The position numbers and the translations under genes are program-made. From Deltaproteobacteria bacterium (GTDB taxonomy: Bacteria; Desulfobacterota; SM23-61), in the NCBI GenBank assembly GCA_026388915.1, contig JAPLIW010000745.1, positions 1-13,905 of the forward strand: DNA of 13,905 nt. Reading direction: 5' to 3'. Shown here in pieces: positions 4,389 to 11,506 of this stretch; position 1 is the first letter of the stretch; every line of letters begins with the position of its first letter. The notes below the pieces were generated by a model. That model had not been told where the DNA came from and searched no databases. It worked only from the letters and a program-made list of their open reading frames with translations.

Positions 4389-6113
4389 ATGTCCTATAAA
4401 GTCCTAGCCCTGAAGTATCGCCCCCAAACCTTCGAAGATGTCGTCGGGCAGAAGCCCATCACCCAGGCCCTGCAGAATGCCATCGCCACAAAACGCGTGG
4501 CCCATGCTTACCTGTTCGCCGGATCGCGGGGTGTGGGAAAGACCTCGGTAGCTCGCATCCTGGCCAAAGCCCTGAACTGCCAGGAAGGCCCGACGCCCCA
4601 TCCCTGCGGTCACTGCAGCTTCTGCCAGGAGATCAAGGACGGGATCTCGGTGGATGTACTGGAGATCGACGGGGCCTCCAACCGGGGGATCAACGAGATC
4701 CGGGAACTGCGGGAGAATGTGAAGTATCTTCCTTCCAAGAACAAATACAAAATCTACATCATCGACGAAGTTCACATGCTGACCACCGAGGCTTTCAACG
4801 CCCTCCTGAAAACCCTGGAAGAACCGCCTCCCCATGTGATCTTCGTCTTTGCCACCACGGAGCCGCACAAGATCCCCCTCACCATCCTCTCGCGCTGCCA
4901 GAGGTATGACTTTAAACGGATCCCCTCCTCCTCGATCCTCGATCAATTGAAGAAAATCGCCTCTGAGGAAGGGATGGAAGTGAGCGACCCCGGCCTCCAC
5001 CTCATCGCCCGGCAGGCCCAGGGGTCCATGCGCGATGCCCAAAGCCTCCTGGACCAGGTTTTTTCCTTCAGCGGGCCGAAGGTTTCCGAGGAAGAGGTCA
5101 TCGAAGCCCTGGGGATCATCGACCGCAAAATTCTCCATGAAACGATTCAATCCCTGGCCGAAGGGAATCGGGAGCGCCTGCTGCAGATCGTGGAGGAGGT
5201 GTACACCTTCGGATACGACCTCAAGGAGTTTTGCGGGGAGCTGGCCCAGCTCCTGCGGGACCTTCTGGTGCTGAAGCTTCTTCCCCAGGGGCCGCGAGAA
5301 GCTTCCGGCCTCATTGACCTGCCCGAGGAAGAAATCCGGGATCTCGCCGTCCAGGCGGAGAAATTTTCCCGGGAGGAGCTCCACGCCCTTTTTCGGGCCC
5401 TCCTGGCGGCCCACGAAGAAGCGGCCCGGTCCGCCTTTCCCCGGCTCATCCTGGAGATGACCCTGACCCGGGTGGCCCGGAGGAAACCGGTTCTCTCGGT
5501 GGAAGAAGTCCTGGAAAAATTGCAGGTCATGGAAGAGCGGCTCCTCGCCGGAGGGGTAACCGCCATTCCGGCCCCCTCCCTGCCCGCCGCCCGTGCACCC
5601 GCCAAGCGGCCTGCTGTTCCGGAAGAAGTGGAAGAAGCGGAAGAAGAAGCAGAAGAGGTTCCGGAAGCGGCCGGTCCGGCGGAGGAGGCAGGGGGAGAGA
5701 CGGCCGGGGGGCTTTCCGGGGAGAACCAGGAAAGGTGGAAGGAGTTTGTCAGTTTCGCCAAGAAGAAAAAACCCCCCTTTGCTTCCCTTCTGGAACACGG
5801 CCGGCCCCTGATTTTGGAGGAAAGCCGGCTGGAGGTCGGTTACCCGGAAAAGTCCTTTTACCTGGAACGAATGCAGGAGACGGACAACCTGAATTTTCTG
5901 CGGAATCTGTCCCAGGAGTTCTTCAAGCGGAACCTGCGAGTCAAAGTAACCGGCGTCAACCCGGGGGCCCTGCCCCGGGGGCCGGTCCCGGAAAGCCCGG
6001 GGGAGAAGAAGAATTCAAAGCGGGAGAAGGAAGAGGAGACTCTGAACCATCCCCTGGTCCGGGATGCGATCAATGTCTTCGGGGGACGGGTCGTGGAGAT
6101 CAAAAATCGATGA
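4389..6113 (+). CDS. dnaX: DNA polymerase III subunit gamma/tau
   Basis: Motor subunit of the clamp loader, loading the beta clamp at replication forks; tau also links polymerases and helicase. From ATG 4389 the protein has 574 residues and starts MSYKVLALKYRPQTFEDVVG, the family consensus; a GGAAG five bases upstream supports this start over ATG 4359. Visible: Walker A GSRGVGKTS (45-53), zinc-binding C64, C73, C76 and C79, Walker B DEVH (126-129), sensor 1 FATTEP and the arginine-finger SRC motif (168-170). The collar domain follows to about residue 370, then a proline-rich and very acidic linker (EEVEEAEEEAEEVPE, around 415-430) and a tau-like C-terminal part. An A6C6 run at codons 460-463 lies where other bacteria make gamma by slippage. 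It is the first gene of dnaX-ebfC-recR. Confidence 0.97.
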   Translation: MSYKVLALKYRPQTFEDVVGQKPITQALQNAIATKRVAHAYLFAGSRGVGKTSVARILAKALNCQEGPTPHPCGHCSFCQEIKDGISVDVLEIDGASNRGINEIRELRENVKYLPSKNKYKIYIIDEVHMLTTEAFNALLKTLEEPPPHVIFVFATTEPHKIPLTILSRCQRYDFKRIPSSSILDQLKKIASEEGMEVSDPGLHLIARQAQGSMRDAQSLLDQVFSFSGPKVSEEEVIEALGIIDRKILHETIQSLAEGNRERLLQIVEEVYTFGYDLKEFCGELAQLLRDLLVLKLLPQGPREASGLIDLPEEEIRDLAVQAEKFSREELHALFRALLAAHEEAARSAFPRLILEMTLTRVARRKPVLSVEEVLEKLQVMEERLLAGGVTAIPAPSLPAARAPAKRPAVPEEVEEAEEEAEEVPEAAGPAEEAGGETAGGLSGENQERWKEFVSFAKKKKPPFASLLEHGRPLILEESRLEVGYPEKSFYLERMQETDNLNFLRNLSQEFFKRNLRVKVTGVNPGALPRGPVPESPGEKKNSKREKEEETLNHPLVRDAINVFGGRVVEIKNR

Positions 6114-6123
6114 GGAGGCGGCA

Positions 6124-6438
6124 ATGGCCAAGGGATTCGGAAATATCATGCGGCAGGCCCAGCAGCTCCATTCCAAGATGCTCAAGGTGCAGGAGGAGAT
6201 GGCGGCCAGGACCGCAGAGGCTTCGGCGGGCGGATGGATGGTGACTGCCGTGGCCAACGGCCGCCAGGAACTCCTATCCATCAAAATTGAAAAGGAAGTG
6301 GTCAATCCGGAAGATGTGGAGATGCTCCAGGACCTGATCGTGGCCGCGGTCAACGCGGCCCTGAAGAAGGCGCAGGAGATGGTGTCCGAAGAGATGAAAA
6401 AACTCACCGGGGGGATCGACATCCCCGGCTTGATGTGA
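6124..6438 (+). CDS. ebfC: YbaB/EbfC family nucleoid-associated protein
   Basis: A 104-residue DNA-binding protein of the YbaB/EbfC family, which acts as a homodimer and coats the nucleoid. It starts MAKGFGNIMRQAQQLHSKML, an N-terminal helix typical of the family, followed by the beta-strand region (WMVTAVANGRQELLSIKIEKEVV) and a C-terminal helix ending GGIDIPGLM; the last two parts are clear family hallmarks. The GAGGAGG ribosome site overlaps the dnaX stop codon, only ten bases separate the two genes, and recR follows after seven bases, so all three are almost certainly one transcript. This dnaX-ebfC-recR order is conserved in most bacteria and links the protein to recombination and repair, although its precise role is not settled. 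Confidence 0.95.
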   Translation: MAKGFGNIMRQAQQLHSKMLKVQEEMAARTAEASAGGWMVTAVANGRQELLSIKIEKEVVNPEDVEMLQDLIVAAVNAALKKAQEMVSEEMKKLTGGIDIPGLM

Positions 6439-6445
6439 GCCGGCC

Positions 6446-7048
6446 ATGACCGTCCAGCATGCCCAGCCGATCAACCGTCTGATTCAGGAGCTCTCCAAAC
6501 TTCCCGGAGTGGGGGAGAAGACCGCTTCCCGGCTAACCATGCATATCCTGCGGGGCTCTCGGGAAAACGCCGAAGGGCTCGCCCGGGCCATCCTGGAGGT
6601 GAAAGAAAAGATCCGCTTCTGCGGTCAGTGTTACAACCTGACCGACCAGGACCCCTGCCGCCTCTGCCAGGACCCGAAACGGAACCGGGAGCTCCTCTGC
6701 GTGGTCAGCAGCCCGGAAGACCTGATAGCCCTGGAAAAGAGCGGGGGATTCCGGGGCCTCTACCATGTGCTCCATGGAGTCCTTTCGCCCCTGGAAGGGG
6801 TAGGGCCCAAGGACCTGAGGGTGAACGAGCTTCTCACCCGTTTGCAGGGGGGAGAGGTAAAAGAAGTCATCGTGGCGACCAACCCTTCGGTGGAGGGAGA
6901 AGCAACGGCGCAGTATCTTTCCCAGATCATCAAGCCCCTGAATATCCGGGTGACACGCATCGCCCGCGGGGTTCCCATGGGAGGGGACCTGCAGTATATC
7001 GATGAGGTCACCCTGAGCAAATCGCTGGAGAATCGAAGTCCGCTATAA
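6446..7048 (+). CDS. recR: Recombination mediator protein RecR
   Basis: Works with RecO (and RecF) to load RecA on single-stranded DNA at gaps. It has 200 residues, exactly the family's usual size. The helix-hairpin-helix region LPGVGEKTASRL lies at 19-30, the zinc finger uses C59, C62, C71 and C74 (CGQC...CRLC), and the Toprim domain begins near residue 83 with LCVVSSPEDLIALE and includes the conserved VATNPSVEGEATA and ARGVPMGGDLQY. The gene starts seven bases after ebfC; the ribosome site is weak (GAGCCGG), consistent with translational coupling. The stop is followed directly by a repeat-filled gap before cysS with no evident terminator of the ordinary kind. Confidence 0.97.
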   Translation: MTVQHAQPINRLIQELSKLPGVGEKTASRLTMHILRGSRENAEGLARAILEVKEKIRFCGQCYNLTDQDPCRLCQDPKRNRELLCVVSSPEDLIALEKSGGFRGLYHVLHGVLSPLEGVGPKDLRVNELLTRLQGGEVKEVIVATNPSVEGEATAQYLSQIIKPLNIRVTRIARGVPMGGDLQYIDEVTLSKSLENRSPL

Positions 7049-7053
7049 AAGCC

Positions 7054-7186
7054 GGAATATTGGAATATTGGAATGATGGAACGATGGGTTAAAAAAAGAC
7101 CTGGAATGATGGAATGATGGGTTCAGAAATAAGGATTAAAGATGAGGTTTGGTTTTTACCCATTATTCCAGTATTCCAACATTCCA
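7054..7186. repeat. GGAATATT-family inverted repeat between recR and cysS
   Basis: The left side repeats GGAATATT, GGAATATT, GGAATGATGG, AACGATGGG (7054-7088) and again GGAATGATGGAATGATGGG (7103-7121). The right arm CCCATTATTCCAGTATTCCA plus ACATTCCAT (7159-7186) is the inverse. The right arm ends 10 bases before the cysS ATG, so a fold could cover its ribosome site. Confidence 0.85.
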
Positions 7187-7196
7187 TGAGATTGCT

Positions 7197-8678
7197 ATGT
7201 CTCTTCGCATCTACAATACCCTGACTGGCAAGAAAGAGGAGTTCATTCCCCTGGAAGAGGGGAAGGTGAAGATGTATGTCTGCGGGGTCACGGTGTACGA
7301 CCGGTGCCATATCGGCCACGCCCGGGCGGCCGTGGTCTTCGACGTCATCTACCGCTTCCTGCGTCACCTAAATTACCAAGTGACCTACGTTCAAAACTAC
7401 ACGGACGTGGATGACAAGATCATCAAAAGGGCCAATCAGGAAGGGGTATCCAGCCAGGTCATCGCGGAGCGCTACATCCGGGAGCATGGGCAGGATATGG
7501 AAGCCCTGGGCATGGAGAAACCCACCCACCAGCCCAAGGCCACCGAAAACATTCCCCAGATTGTCGCCCTCGTCCAGAAGCTGGTGGACAAAGGATTTGC
7601 TTACGTCGTCGATGGGGATGTCTATTTCTCGGTGGAAAAATTCGGCACTTACGGGAAGCTCTCCGGGCGGGACCTGGAAGAGATGAAAGCCGGCGCCCGG
7701 GTGGAAGTGGATGAGAGAAAGAAGAACCCCCTGGATTTCGCCCTGTGGAAAGCCAGCAAGCCGGGGGAGCCTGAGTGGGAAAGCCCCTGGGGAAAGGGAA
7801 GGCCGGGATGGCATATCGAATGTTCGGCCATGAGCCAGCGCTACCTGGGGGAGAGCTTTGACATCCACGGAGGGGGCAAGGACCTGGTCTTCCCCCACCA
7901 TGAGAATGAAATCGCCCAGTCGGAGGCGGCCTCCGGTAAGCCCTTCGTGCGCTACTGGGTGCACAACGGATTCGTGAACATCAATCAGGAGAAGATGTCC
8001 AAATCTCTGGGGAACATCCTTCCCATCCGGGACCTGCTTCAGGATTACCATTCGGAGGCCGTGCGTCTCTTTCTTCTTTCCAACCACTACCGCAGCCCGG
8101 TGGATTTCTCCCCCCAGCATATGGTCGAGGCCGGCGCGGGCCTGGACCGTTTCTACACCGCCTTGATGGGCATCGAGGAGTTTTTGTCCGCCAAGGGGGA
8201 GATTCCCTCTCCGAACGCCGCCGGGCTCAAGGGAGCGGCCAAAGAAGTTTTCGAGAAGATCTCCGCGGCCCGGCATAGCTTTAGCGAAGCCATGCAGGAT
8301 GATTTCAACACCGCTCAGGCCCTCGGGTACCTTCATGACCTTGCCCGGATGCTGAACCGGGTGCTGGCGGACAAGGGGTTTCGGAAAGACCCGGCGGCCG
8401 CGGCTCTCCTGAGCCAGGGAAAGGATTGCCTCCTGACCGCGGGAAAGATCCTGGGTCTCTTCCAGGTGAATCCGGGAGAATATTTTGCCGATCAGCGGCG
8501 AAGGTTCCTTCGGGCCAAGGGGATGAAAGAAGAGCAGGTCCTGGACCTGATCGCCCGGAGAGAGGGGGCGCGGAAAGAAAAAAACTGGGCCCTGGCCGAT
8601 GAAATCCGCCGGGAGGCGGCGGCACTGGGAATCGCCCTTGAAGACGGGCCCAGGGGAACGACGTGGAGACCCATCTGA
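7197..8678 (+). CDS. cysS: Cysteinyl-tRNA synthetase
   Basis: Class I aminoacyl-tRNA synthetase that charges tRNA-Cys. From ATG 7197 it has 493 residues and starts MSLRIYNTLTGKKEEF, as the family does. An in-frame upstream start at 7149 would add only repeat-encoded residues. The HIGH motif is at 38-41 (CHIGHA), KMSKS at 266-270, and the zinc ligands are C29, C209, H234 and E238, the same positions known from E. coli CysRS. The C-terminal DALR-type helical domain with MQDDFNTAQALG is present, and the end (EDGPRGTTW) is the usual tRNA-recognition tail. Only a weak GAGA ribosome site precedes the start. The inverted repeat just upstream may form a hairpin in the leader. No T-box is visible. Confidence 0.97.
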   Translation: MSLRIYNTLTGKKEEFIPLEEGKVKMYVCGVTVYDRCHIGHARAAVVFDVIYRFLRHLNYQVTYVQNYTDVDDKIIKRANQEGVSSQVIAERYIREHGQDMEALGMEKPTHQPKATENIPQIVALVQKLVDKGFAYVVDGDVYFSVEKFGTYGKLSGRDLEEMKAGARVEVDERKKNPLDFALWKASKPGEPEWESPWGKGRPGWHIECSAMSQRYLGESFDIHGGGKDLVFPHHENEIAQSEAASGKPFVRYWVHNGFVNINQEKMSKSLGNILPIRDLLQDYHSEAVRLFLLSNHYRSPVDFSPQHMVEAGAGLDRFYTALMGIEEFLSAKGEIPSPNAAGLKGAAKEVFEKISAARHSFSEAMQDDFNTAQALGYLHDLARMLNRVLADKGFRKDPAAAALLSQGKDCLLTAGKILGLFQVNPGEYFADQRRRFLRAKGMKEEQVLDLIARREGARKEKNWALADEIRREAAALGIALEDGPRGTTWRPI

Positions 8679-8684
8679 AAAATA

Positions 8685-8712
8685 CGGAATGCGGAATTCG
8701 GAATGCGGAATA
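8685..8712. repeat. GGAATGCG/GGAATTCG word array
   Basis: Directly after cysS: CGGAATGCGGAATTCGGAAT followed by GCGGAAT. Words GGAATGC, GGAATTC, GGAATGC repeat with a period of 7-8. No inverse arm close by; one reversed copy occurs at 2635. Confidence 0.75.
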
Positions 8713-8769
8713 AGAACAGTTGAAGGTTAGCGATTGCCTGTTTTTGTCATGAACGGGGAGACGGAACAA

Positions 8770-8798
8770 ATAACGAGTAACGAGTAACGAATAACGAT
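8770..8798. repeat. TAACGAG word array
   Basis: ATAACGAGTAACGAGTAACG followed by AATAACGAT: a 7-base word repeated four times with small changes. A related stretch, TAACGATTTACGAGGAACGAT, follows hflX near 10968. Confidence 0.75.
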
Positions 8799-8825
8799 CT
8801 ATCCTGTTTTAGACTTTAAAGAATC

Positions 8826-8855
8826 CTTACATTTCAAGATATTTTTGTGTATAAT
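8826..8855 (+). promoter_or_regulatory. Promoter of the small cysteine-rich protein gene
   Basis: A perfect TATAAT (8850-8855) with CTTACA (8826-8831) 18 bases upstream. The expected start point, about 8862, coincides with the ATG of the next gene, so the message may be leaderless. Confidence 0.6.
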
Positions 8856-8861
8856 CCACCC

Positions 8862-9155
8862 ATGTGGATCTGTCACGCTTGCGGGAAAGGGGTCAAATTT
8901 CAGGGCGGGGTGAGCCGGCAGGAGATTTGCCCGCATTGCCGCGGTGACCTCCACTGTTGCCTGAACTGCAGCCTGCACGATGAATATGCCCAAAATCAAT
9001 GCCAGGAGCCGAGCGCTGAATGGGTGAGCGATCGGGGAAAAAATAATTTCTGTGAGTACTTTGCTTTTAAAGAATCAGCCGGCCTGGGGAAGGGGCGCCG
9101 GGGACGGGATGAGGCCCTGGCCAAGCTGGAAGCCCTGTTTAAAAAGAAACCCTGA
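8862..9155 (+). CDS. Small cysteine-rich (zinc-ribbon-like) protein of unknown function
   Basis: 97 residues from ATG 8862; a GTG at 8847 would add five residues but overlaps the TATAAT box. The N-terminal half carries a C-x2-C in WICHACGKG, a second in CPHC and a third in CCLNC, followed by a single cysteine in QNQCQEP and another in NFCEYF. This fits a zinc ribbon followed by a second small metal site. The tail is basic and ends in lysines. I recognise the pattern (C-C-x2-C, then NxCxEPxAE, then NFCxYF) from uncharacterised proteins of related bacteria but know no tested function. It has its own promoter, and its stop overlaps the ribosome site of hflX, so the two are probably transcribed together. 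A link to ribosome or RNA work is only guilt by association. Confidence 0.85.
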   Translation: MWICHACGKGVKFQGGVSRQEICPHCRGDLHCCLNCSLHDEYAQNQCQEPSAEWVSDRGKNNFCEYFAFKESAGLGKGRRGRDEALAKLEALFKKKP

Positions 9156-9173
9156 AGGAGGTTCATTAAGATC
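9155..9173 (+). promoter_or_regulatory. Strong ribosome binding site of hflX facing ATT/ATC start candidates
   Basis: AAGGAGG (9155-9161) overlaps the stop of the preceding gene. In the hflX frame the next codons are TTC, ATT (9165), AAG and ATC (9171). No ATG, GTG or TTG occurs in this frame between the stop at 9153 and TTG 9300. Confidence 0.7.
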
Positions 9174-10868
9174 CAAAAGATTTTCGGGAATACTCTGGGC
9201 CTGAAACCCTCGCAAACCAGGAAGATCCTGGCCCTCTACCACCGAAGAGTCCCGCCGCAGCGCGTCATCACGCCTGAACTTGCCCGAACCCTGACCGAAT
9301 TGTCACAAGCCACCAACCGCCAGCTGGCCCTCTTGATCGATCGGGGGGGAAACGTCCAGTACGTCATTGTCGGGGGACCTGCCGGGATCTGGATTCCCGA
9401 CCTTTCCGCTTTCCGCCTGGGCAGCGGACCCCGCCTCCGGGGCCTTCGTTGCGTTCATACCCATTTAAGAGGGGAGCCCCTGAGCCATGATGACCTGGCC
9501 GACCTGGCCCTCCTGCGGTTTGACTTGATGGCGGCGATCGGGGTCCTGGAATCCGGTCTGCCGGGTGACATTTTCCTGGCCAACCTGATGCCCATGAATG
9601 AGGCGGGAAAGAGCTGGCGCTGCTGGGACTCCCTGCCGCTGGCCAATCTGGATGTAGATGCCCTGGAAATCATACAGGCCCTGGAGGAGGAGTTTAGCCG
9701 GTCGCAGAGGGTGCGGGAAGCGGGGGACCGACGTGACCGGGCCATCCTGGTTCACGCGTCCTCGGCCCCCAGGTGGGCCATTGAGGACTCGCTCAGCGAG
9801 TTGGCCGACCTGGCGGATTCCGCCGGGGTCGTGGTTCTGGACAAACTCGGCCAGAGGCGCCACCAGTTTCATCCCCGTTTTCTCATGGGGCGGGAGAAGC
9901 TGACGGATCTTTCCATCCGGGCCTTTCAGCAGGGAGCCGACCTCCTCATCTTCGACCAGGAGCTGAATCCCAACCAGATGCGCTCGATCACCGACCTCAC
10001 CGAGCTGCGGGTCATTGACCGGACCCAGCTCATCCTGGACATATTTGCCCAGAGGGCTCATACCCGGGAAGGAAAGCTCAAAGTGGAGCTGGCCCAGCTG
10101 AAATACCTCCTTCCTCGCCTCACGGCCAAAGACAGCGGGCTTTCCCGTCTGACCGGAGGGATCGGGGGACGCGGTCCGGGCGAAACGAAGCTGGAGGTTG
10201 ACCGGCGGAAGGTTCGGGACCGCATCCACCGGTTGATGAAAGAGATGGAGGGGATGAATCGGAGCCGGGAAGTCCGCCGGCTCCAGCGGGAGAAGAATCA
10301 GATACCGGTGATCTCCATCGTGGGGTACACCAACGTGGGGAAATCGACCCTGCTGAATGCGCTGACCAAGAGCCGGGTTTACGTGGAAAACAAGCTCTTT
10401 GCCACGCTGGACCCCACCACCCGGCGCCTTCGCTTCCCCCGGGAGCGGGAAGCCATCATCACCGACACGGTGGGATTTCTCCGGGATCTGCCCAAGGACC
10501 TGATGGATGCCTTTCGGGCGACGCTGGAGGAGCTGAGAGACGCGGACCTCCTCCTGCATGTGATCGATATCAGCCATCCCCGGTTCGAAGATCAGATGGC
10601 CGCGGTGGAAAAGATCCTGGAGGAGCTGGACCTGAAGCAGATTCCCCTCCTCCGGGTGTTCAACAAGGCGGACCGGCTTGATCCGGAGATTGCTCAAAGG
10701 CTCAGCCGGGCTTTTGACGCCATCTGCCTTTCGGCGCTGAAGCCGGAAACCTTTCCCCCGCTCATTGAAAAGATGGAAAGGGTCTTCTCCCGCCAGAAAA
10801 ATGGAGTTTTATCCTCCCTTCCATCCCCCGAGACCTCCATCGATTACCCGGTGCCGGAGGCGGTTTAA
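9165..10868 (+). CDS. hflX: Ribosome-associated GTPase HflX, long form
   Basis: Ribosome-splitting GTPase that rescues stalled or heat-damaged 70S ribosomes. Counting from 9165 it has 567 residues, well over the 426 of E. coli HflX; the extra roughly 160 residues are an N-terminal extension known from clostridial and deltaproteobacterial forms. The HflX domain contains FHPRFLMGREKL and GGIGGRGPGETKLEVDRR. The G domain shows G1 GYTNVGKST (387-395), G3 DTVGF (434-438), G4 NKAD (500-503) and a SAL G5. The start is unusual. The frame matches other long HflX proteins from KIQKIFGNTLGLKPSQ onward, yet lacks a standard start codon there; ATT 9165 or ATC 9171 lies behind a strong AAGGAGG. Starting at TTG 9300, which has no ribosome site, would remove 45 conserved-looking residues. 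A sequencing error at the start codon is the alternative. The gene follows the small cysteine-rich gene without a gap. Confidence 0.93.
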   Translation: MKIQKIFGNTLGLKPSQTRKILALYHRRVPPQRVITPELARTLTELSQATNRQLALLIDRGGNVQYVIVGGPAGIWIPDLSAFRLGSGPRLRGLRCVHTHLRGEPLSHDDLADLALLRFDLMAAIGVLESGLPGDIFLANLMPMNEAGKSWRCWDSLPLANLDVDALEIIQALEEEFSRSQRVREAGDRRDRAILVHASSAPRWAIEDSLSELADLADSAGVVVLDKLGQRRHQFHPRFLMGREKLTDLSIRAFQQGADLLIFDQELNPNQMRSITDLTELRVIDRTQLILDIFAQRAHTREGKLKVELAQLKYLLPRLTAKDSGLSRLTGGIGGRGPGETKLEVDRRKVRDRIHRLMKEMEGMNRSREVRRLQREKNQIPVISIVGYTNVGKSTLLNALTKSRVYVENKLFATLDPTTRRLRFPREREAIITDTVGFLRDLPKDLMDAFRATLEELRDADLLLHVIDISHPRFEDQMAAVEKILEELDLKQIPLLRVFNKADRLDPEIAQRLSRAFDAICLSALKPETFPPLIEKMERVFSRQKNGVLSSLPSPETSIDYPVPEAV

Positions 10869-10872
10869 ACCC

Positions 10873-10972
10873 GTTGCTAGTTGCTGGTTGCGGGTTGCTG
10901 GTAACTCGTTTCCAGGAGTACTATCCAGCCCTTTGTCGGTAACCAGTAATCAGCAAAAAGCAACCAGTAACG
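10873..10972. repeat. GTTGCTG-family inverted repeat after hflX
   Basis: The left arm GTTGCTAGTTGCTGGTTGCG followed by GGTTGCTGGTAAC (10873-10905) faces the right arm GGTAACCAGTAATCAGCAAA plus AAGCAACCAGTAAC (10939-10972). Each arm repeats a 7-8 base word. It could act as a hairpin at the 3' end of the hflX message, but no T-run follows. Confidence 0.82.
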
Positions 10973-10987
10973 ATTTACGAGGAACGA

Positions 10988-11015
10988 TTGAATCCAAAGA
11001 ATAAATCAGTATAAT
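10988..11015 (+). promoter_or_regulatory. Promoter for the FmdB-type gene
   Basis: TTGAAT (10988-10993) and a perfect TATAAT (11010-11015) separated by 16 bases. The leader to ATG 11050 would be about 28 bases and contains GGGGTTGAG as a modest ribosome site. Confidence 0.55.
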
Positions 11016-11049
11016 GAGGTAAAAGAATTTCTGCATGGGGTTGAGTTAA

Positions 11050-11385
11050 ATGCCGATTTACGAATACGAAGCCGCGTCTCCCGGCGGAAAATGTCGGAAG
11101 TGTTCTTTGGTCTTTGAGGTCCTACAGCGGATTTCCGATCCTCCCCTCGCTTCCTGCCCGGAATGCGGCCGGGAGGTCCGGCGCAGAATTTCGCGGCCGC
11201 GGGTCATCCTCCCGGGCTCGGCCCGGGGACAGGACGAAGTGGAACGGAAGGTGGCCGATTACGAAAGCAAGGGAATGTACAGCCATGCCGCGGAGCTGGC
11301 GGACAAAGAGAGCGAGAAACCGGAAAAAGCCCGCCTGAAAGAACGGGCCATGGAGAACTACAAGAAGGCGGGGTACGATTTTTAA
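11050..11385 (+). CDS. FmdB family zinc-ribbon protein
   Basis: 111 residues beginning MPIYEYEAASPGGKCRKCSL, the start typical of the FmdB / CxxC-CxxC-SSSS family. The zinc ribbon is C15-x2-C18 and C37-x2-C40 (CPECG), with the conserved pattern 'FEVLQRISDPPLASCPECG' between and around them. The insert ASPGG before the first cysteine pair is slightly longer than usual. After about residue 55 comes a charged, helix-forming tail rich in E and K (RKVADYESKGMYSHAAELADK) that ends YKKAGYDF. FmdB was first named as a putative regulator of formamidase or formylmethanofuran dehydrogenase genes, but for most members no function is proven. It has its own promoter and stands between hflX and rnr, with repeat elements on both sides, so it is probably a single-gene transcript. 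Confidence 0.88.
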   Translation: MPIYEYEAASPGGKCRKCSLVFEVLQRISDPPLASCPECGREVRRRISRPRVILPGSARGQDEVERKVADYESKGMYSHAAELADKESEKPEKARLKERAMENYKKAGYDF

Positions 11386-11389
11386 AAAC

Positions 11390-11460
11390 CGTAAGGGGTG
11401 AGGGGTAAGTGGTAAGGGGTCAAAGATTTTTTTCAACTCACTACTCACCATTTACTACTT
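11390..11460. repeat. GGTAAGG-family inverted repeat between the FmdB gene and rnr
   Basis: The left arm CGTAAGGGGTGAGGGGTAAG followed by TGGTAAGGGG (11390-11419) faces the right arm ACTCACTACTCACCATTTAC plus TACTT (11436-11460). The inverse of the right arm reads AAGTAGTAAATGGTGAGTAG. Arms pair imperfectly around TCAAAGATTTTTTTC. Confidence 0.78.
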
Positions 11461-11506
11461 GCGGTCTTTATTCAGAACTTGATATCTTAATCCACGACTG
11501 AGAAAG

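Noticed and set aside
5760..5777. Classical -1 frameshift heptamer (A AAA AAG) in dnaX
   Set aside because: In the reading frame the run is AAG AAA AAA CCC, which does not form an X XXY YYZ heptamer, and the -1 frame stays open to about 6244, giving a longer and not a shorter product. Only +1 or slippage is plausible.
8685..8798. CRISPR array
   Set aside because: Words of 7-8 bases without spacers of constant length and no cas genes; these are short tandem words.
9300..9302. TTG as the start of hflX
   Set aside because: No ribosome site precedes it, and it would drop 45 residues that fit the usual N-terminus of long HflX proteins directly behind a strong AAGGAGG.
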